Of a DNA stretch of 64,000 bases, positions 63,841 through 64,000 are shown piece after piece. This stretch comes from Topomyia yanbarensis (taxonomy: Eukaryota > Arthropoda > Insecta > Diptera > Culicidae), in contig NC_080672.1 of NCBI RefSeq assembly GCF_030247195.1, positions 68,241,771 to 68,305,770 of the forward strand, written 5' to 3'. The position numbers and the translations under genes were made by a program. The notes beneath the pieces were generated by a model that saw only the letters and a list, made by a program, of their open reading frames with translations, was not told the DNA's origin and ran no database searches. Position 1 is the first letter of the stretch, and every line of letters begins with the position of its first letter.

Positions 63841-64000
63841 GCATATTTTATTAAAAATTATTTAAAAAATTACTTTTGTTTGTGGATAGATGTAATATCT
63901 ATACGGATGCTCTTTTCACGCGCTATCGAAAAATATAATCATTCGGGAAATAGATTTAAAATCACTCTAAATAACGCAAAGCATTTAAAATTTAGAACAT

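Noticed and set aside
1..64000. CRISPR array, operon, riboswitch or other prokaryotic system
   Set aside because: No regularly spaced short repeats, operon-like gene runs or bacterial signals; everything points to a eukaryotic repeat-rich genome.

Overview
The window looks like repeat-dominated nuclear DNA from a culicine mosquito, most likely Aedes. The evidence is three copies of a tRNA-derived SINE that resembles the Aedes Feilai family, a mariner transposase of the mosquito-typical D,D37E type, CR1- and R1-like LINEs, many short elements with terminal inverted repeats, and AT-rich DNA with almost no host coding sequence. Species and family names are from recognition, not from a search.

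Layout. 1-6.4 kb: two Feilai-like SINEs and a short minus-strand MYND zinc-finger reading frame, the only plausible host-gene piece. 6.4-11.2 kb: a remarkable block of four decayed histone H3-like copies, three histone-type 3' stem-loops, and an 892-bp inverted repeat (7104-7995 / 9235-10126) in which I found only one mismatch. This block appears to sit in the repetitive 3' region of a decayed R1-like LINE (minus strand, 14.6 to 11.0 kb). That LINE is also broken by a hAT-type element, a TTAA element and an element with TIRs. 14.9-17.6 kb: an old element with ~650-bp inverted arms that holds two nested SINEs, one with an 18-bp target duplication. 18.26-23.54 kb: a complete, young Ty3/gypsy element (minus strand; 281-bp LTRs differing at 3 positions; 5-bp target duplication) with one in-frame TAG inside Gag.

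24-28.2 kb: a fossil mariner, a long hairpin opened by a TTAA element, a symmetric element with 356-bp arms, and another TTAA element. 29.6-34.2 kb: a LINE with two intact ORFs (zinc-finger ORF1; endonuclease-reverse transcriptase ORF2). 35.2-36.35 kb: a 5'-truncated, frameshifted D,D37E mariner. 36.4-56 kb: mostly non-coding, with PIF/Harbinger-like elements, hairpins, a 5'-truncated LINE end at 45.15-45.97 kb, a tRNA-like SINE and tandem repeats. 56.1-60.26 kb: a near full-length but frame-broken CR1-type LINE. 60.6-61.5 kb: a Jockey/Juan-like ORF1 remnant.

Nothing here forms a host pathway. The story is one of nested transposition. The two elements closest to intact are the Ty3/gypsy copy and the 29.6-34.2 kb LINE. 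The most unusual object is the histone-H3 palindrome, which if transcribed would fold into a very long double-stranded RNA carrying H3-like sequence.
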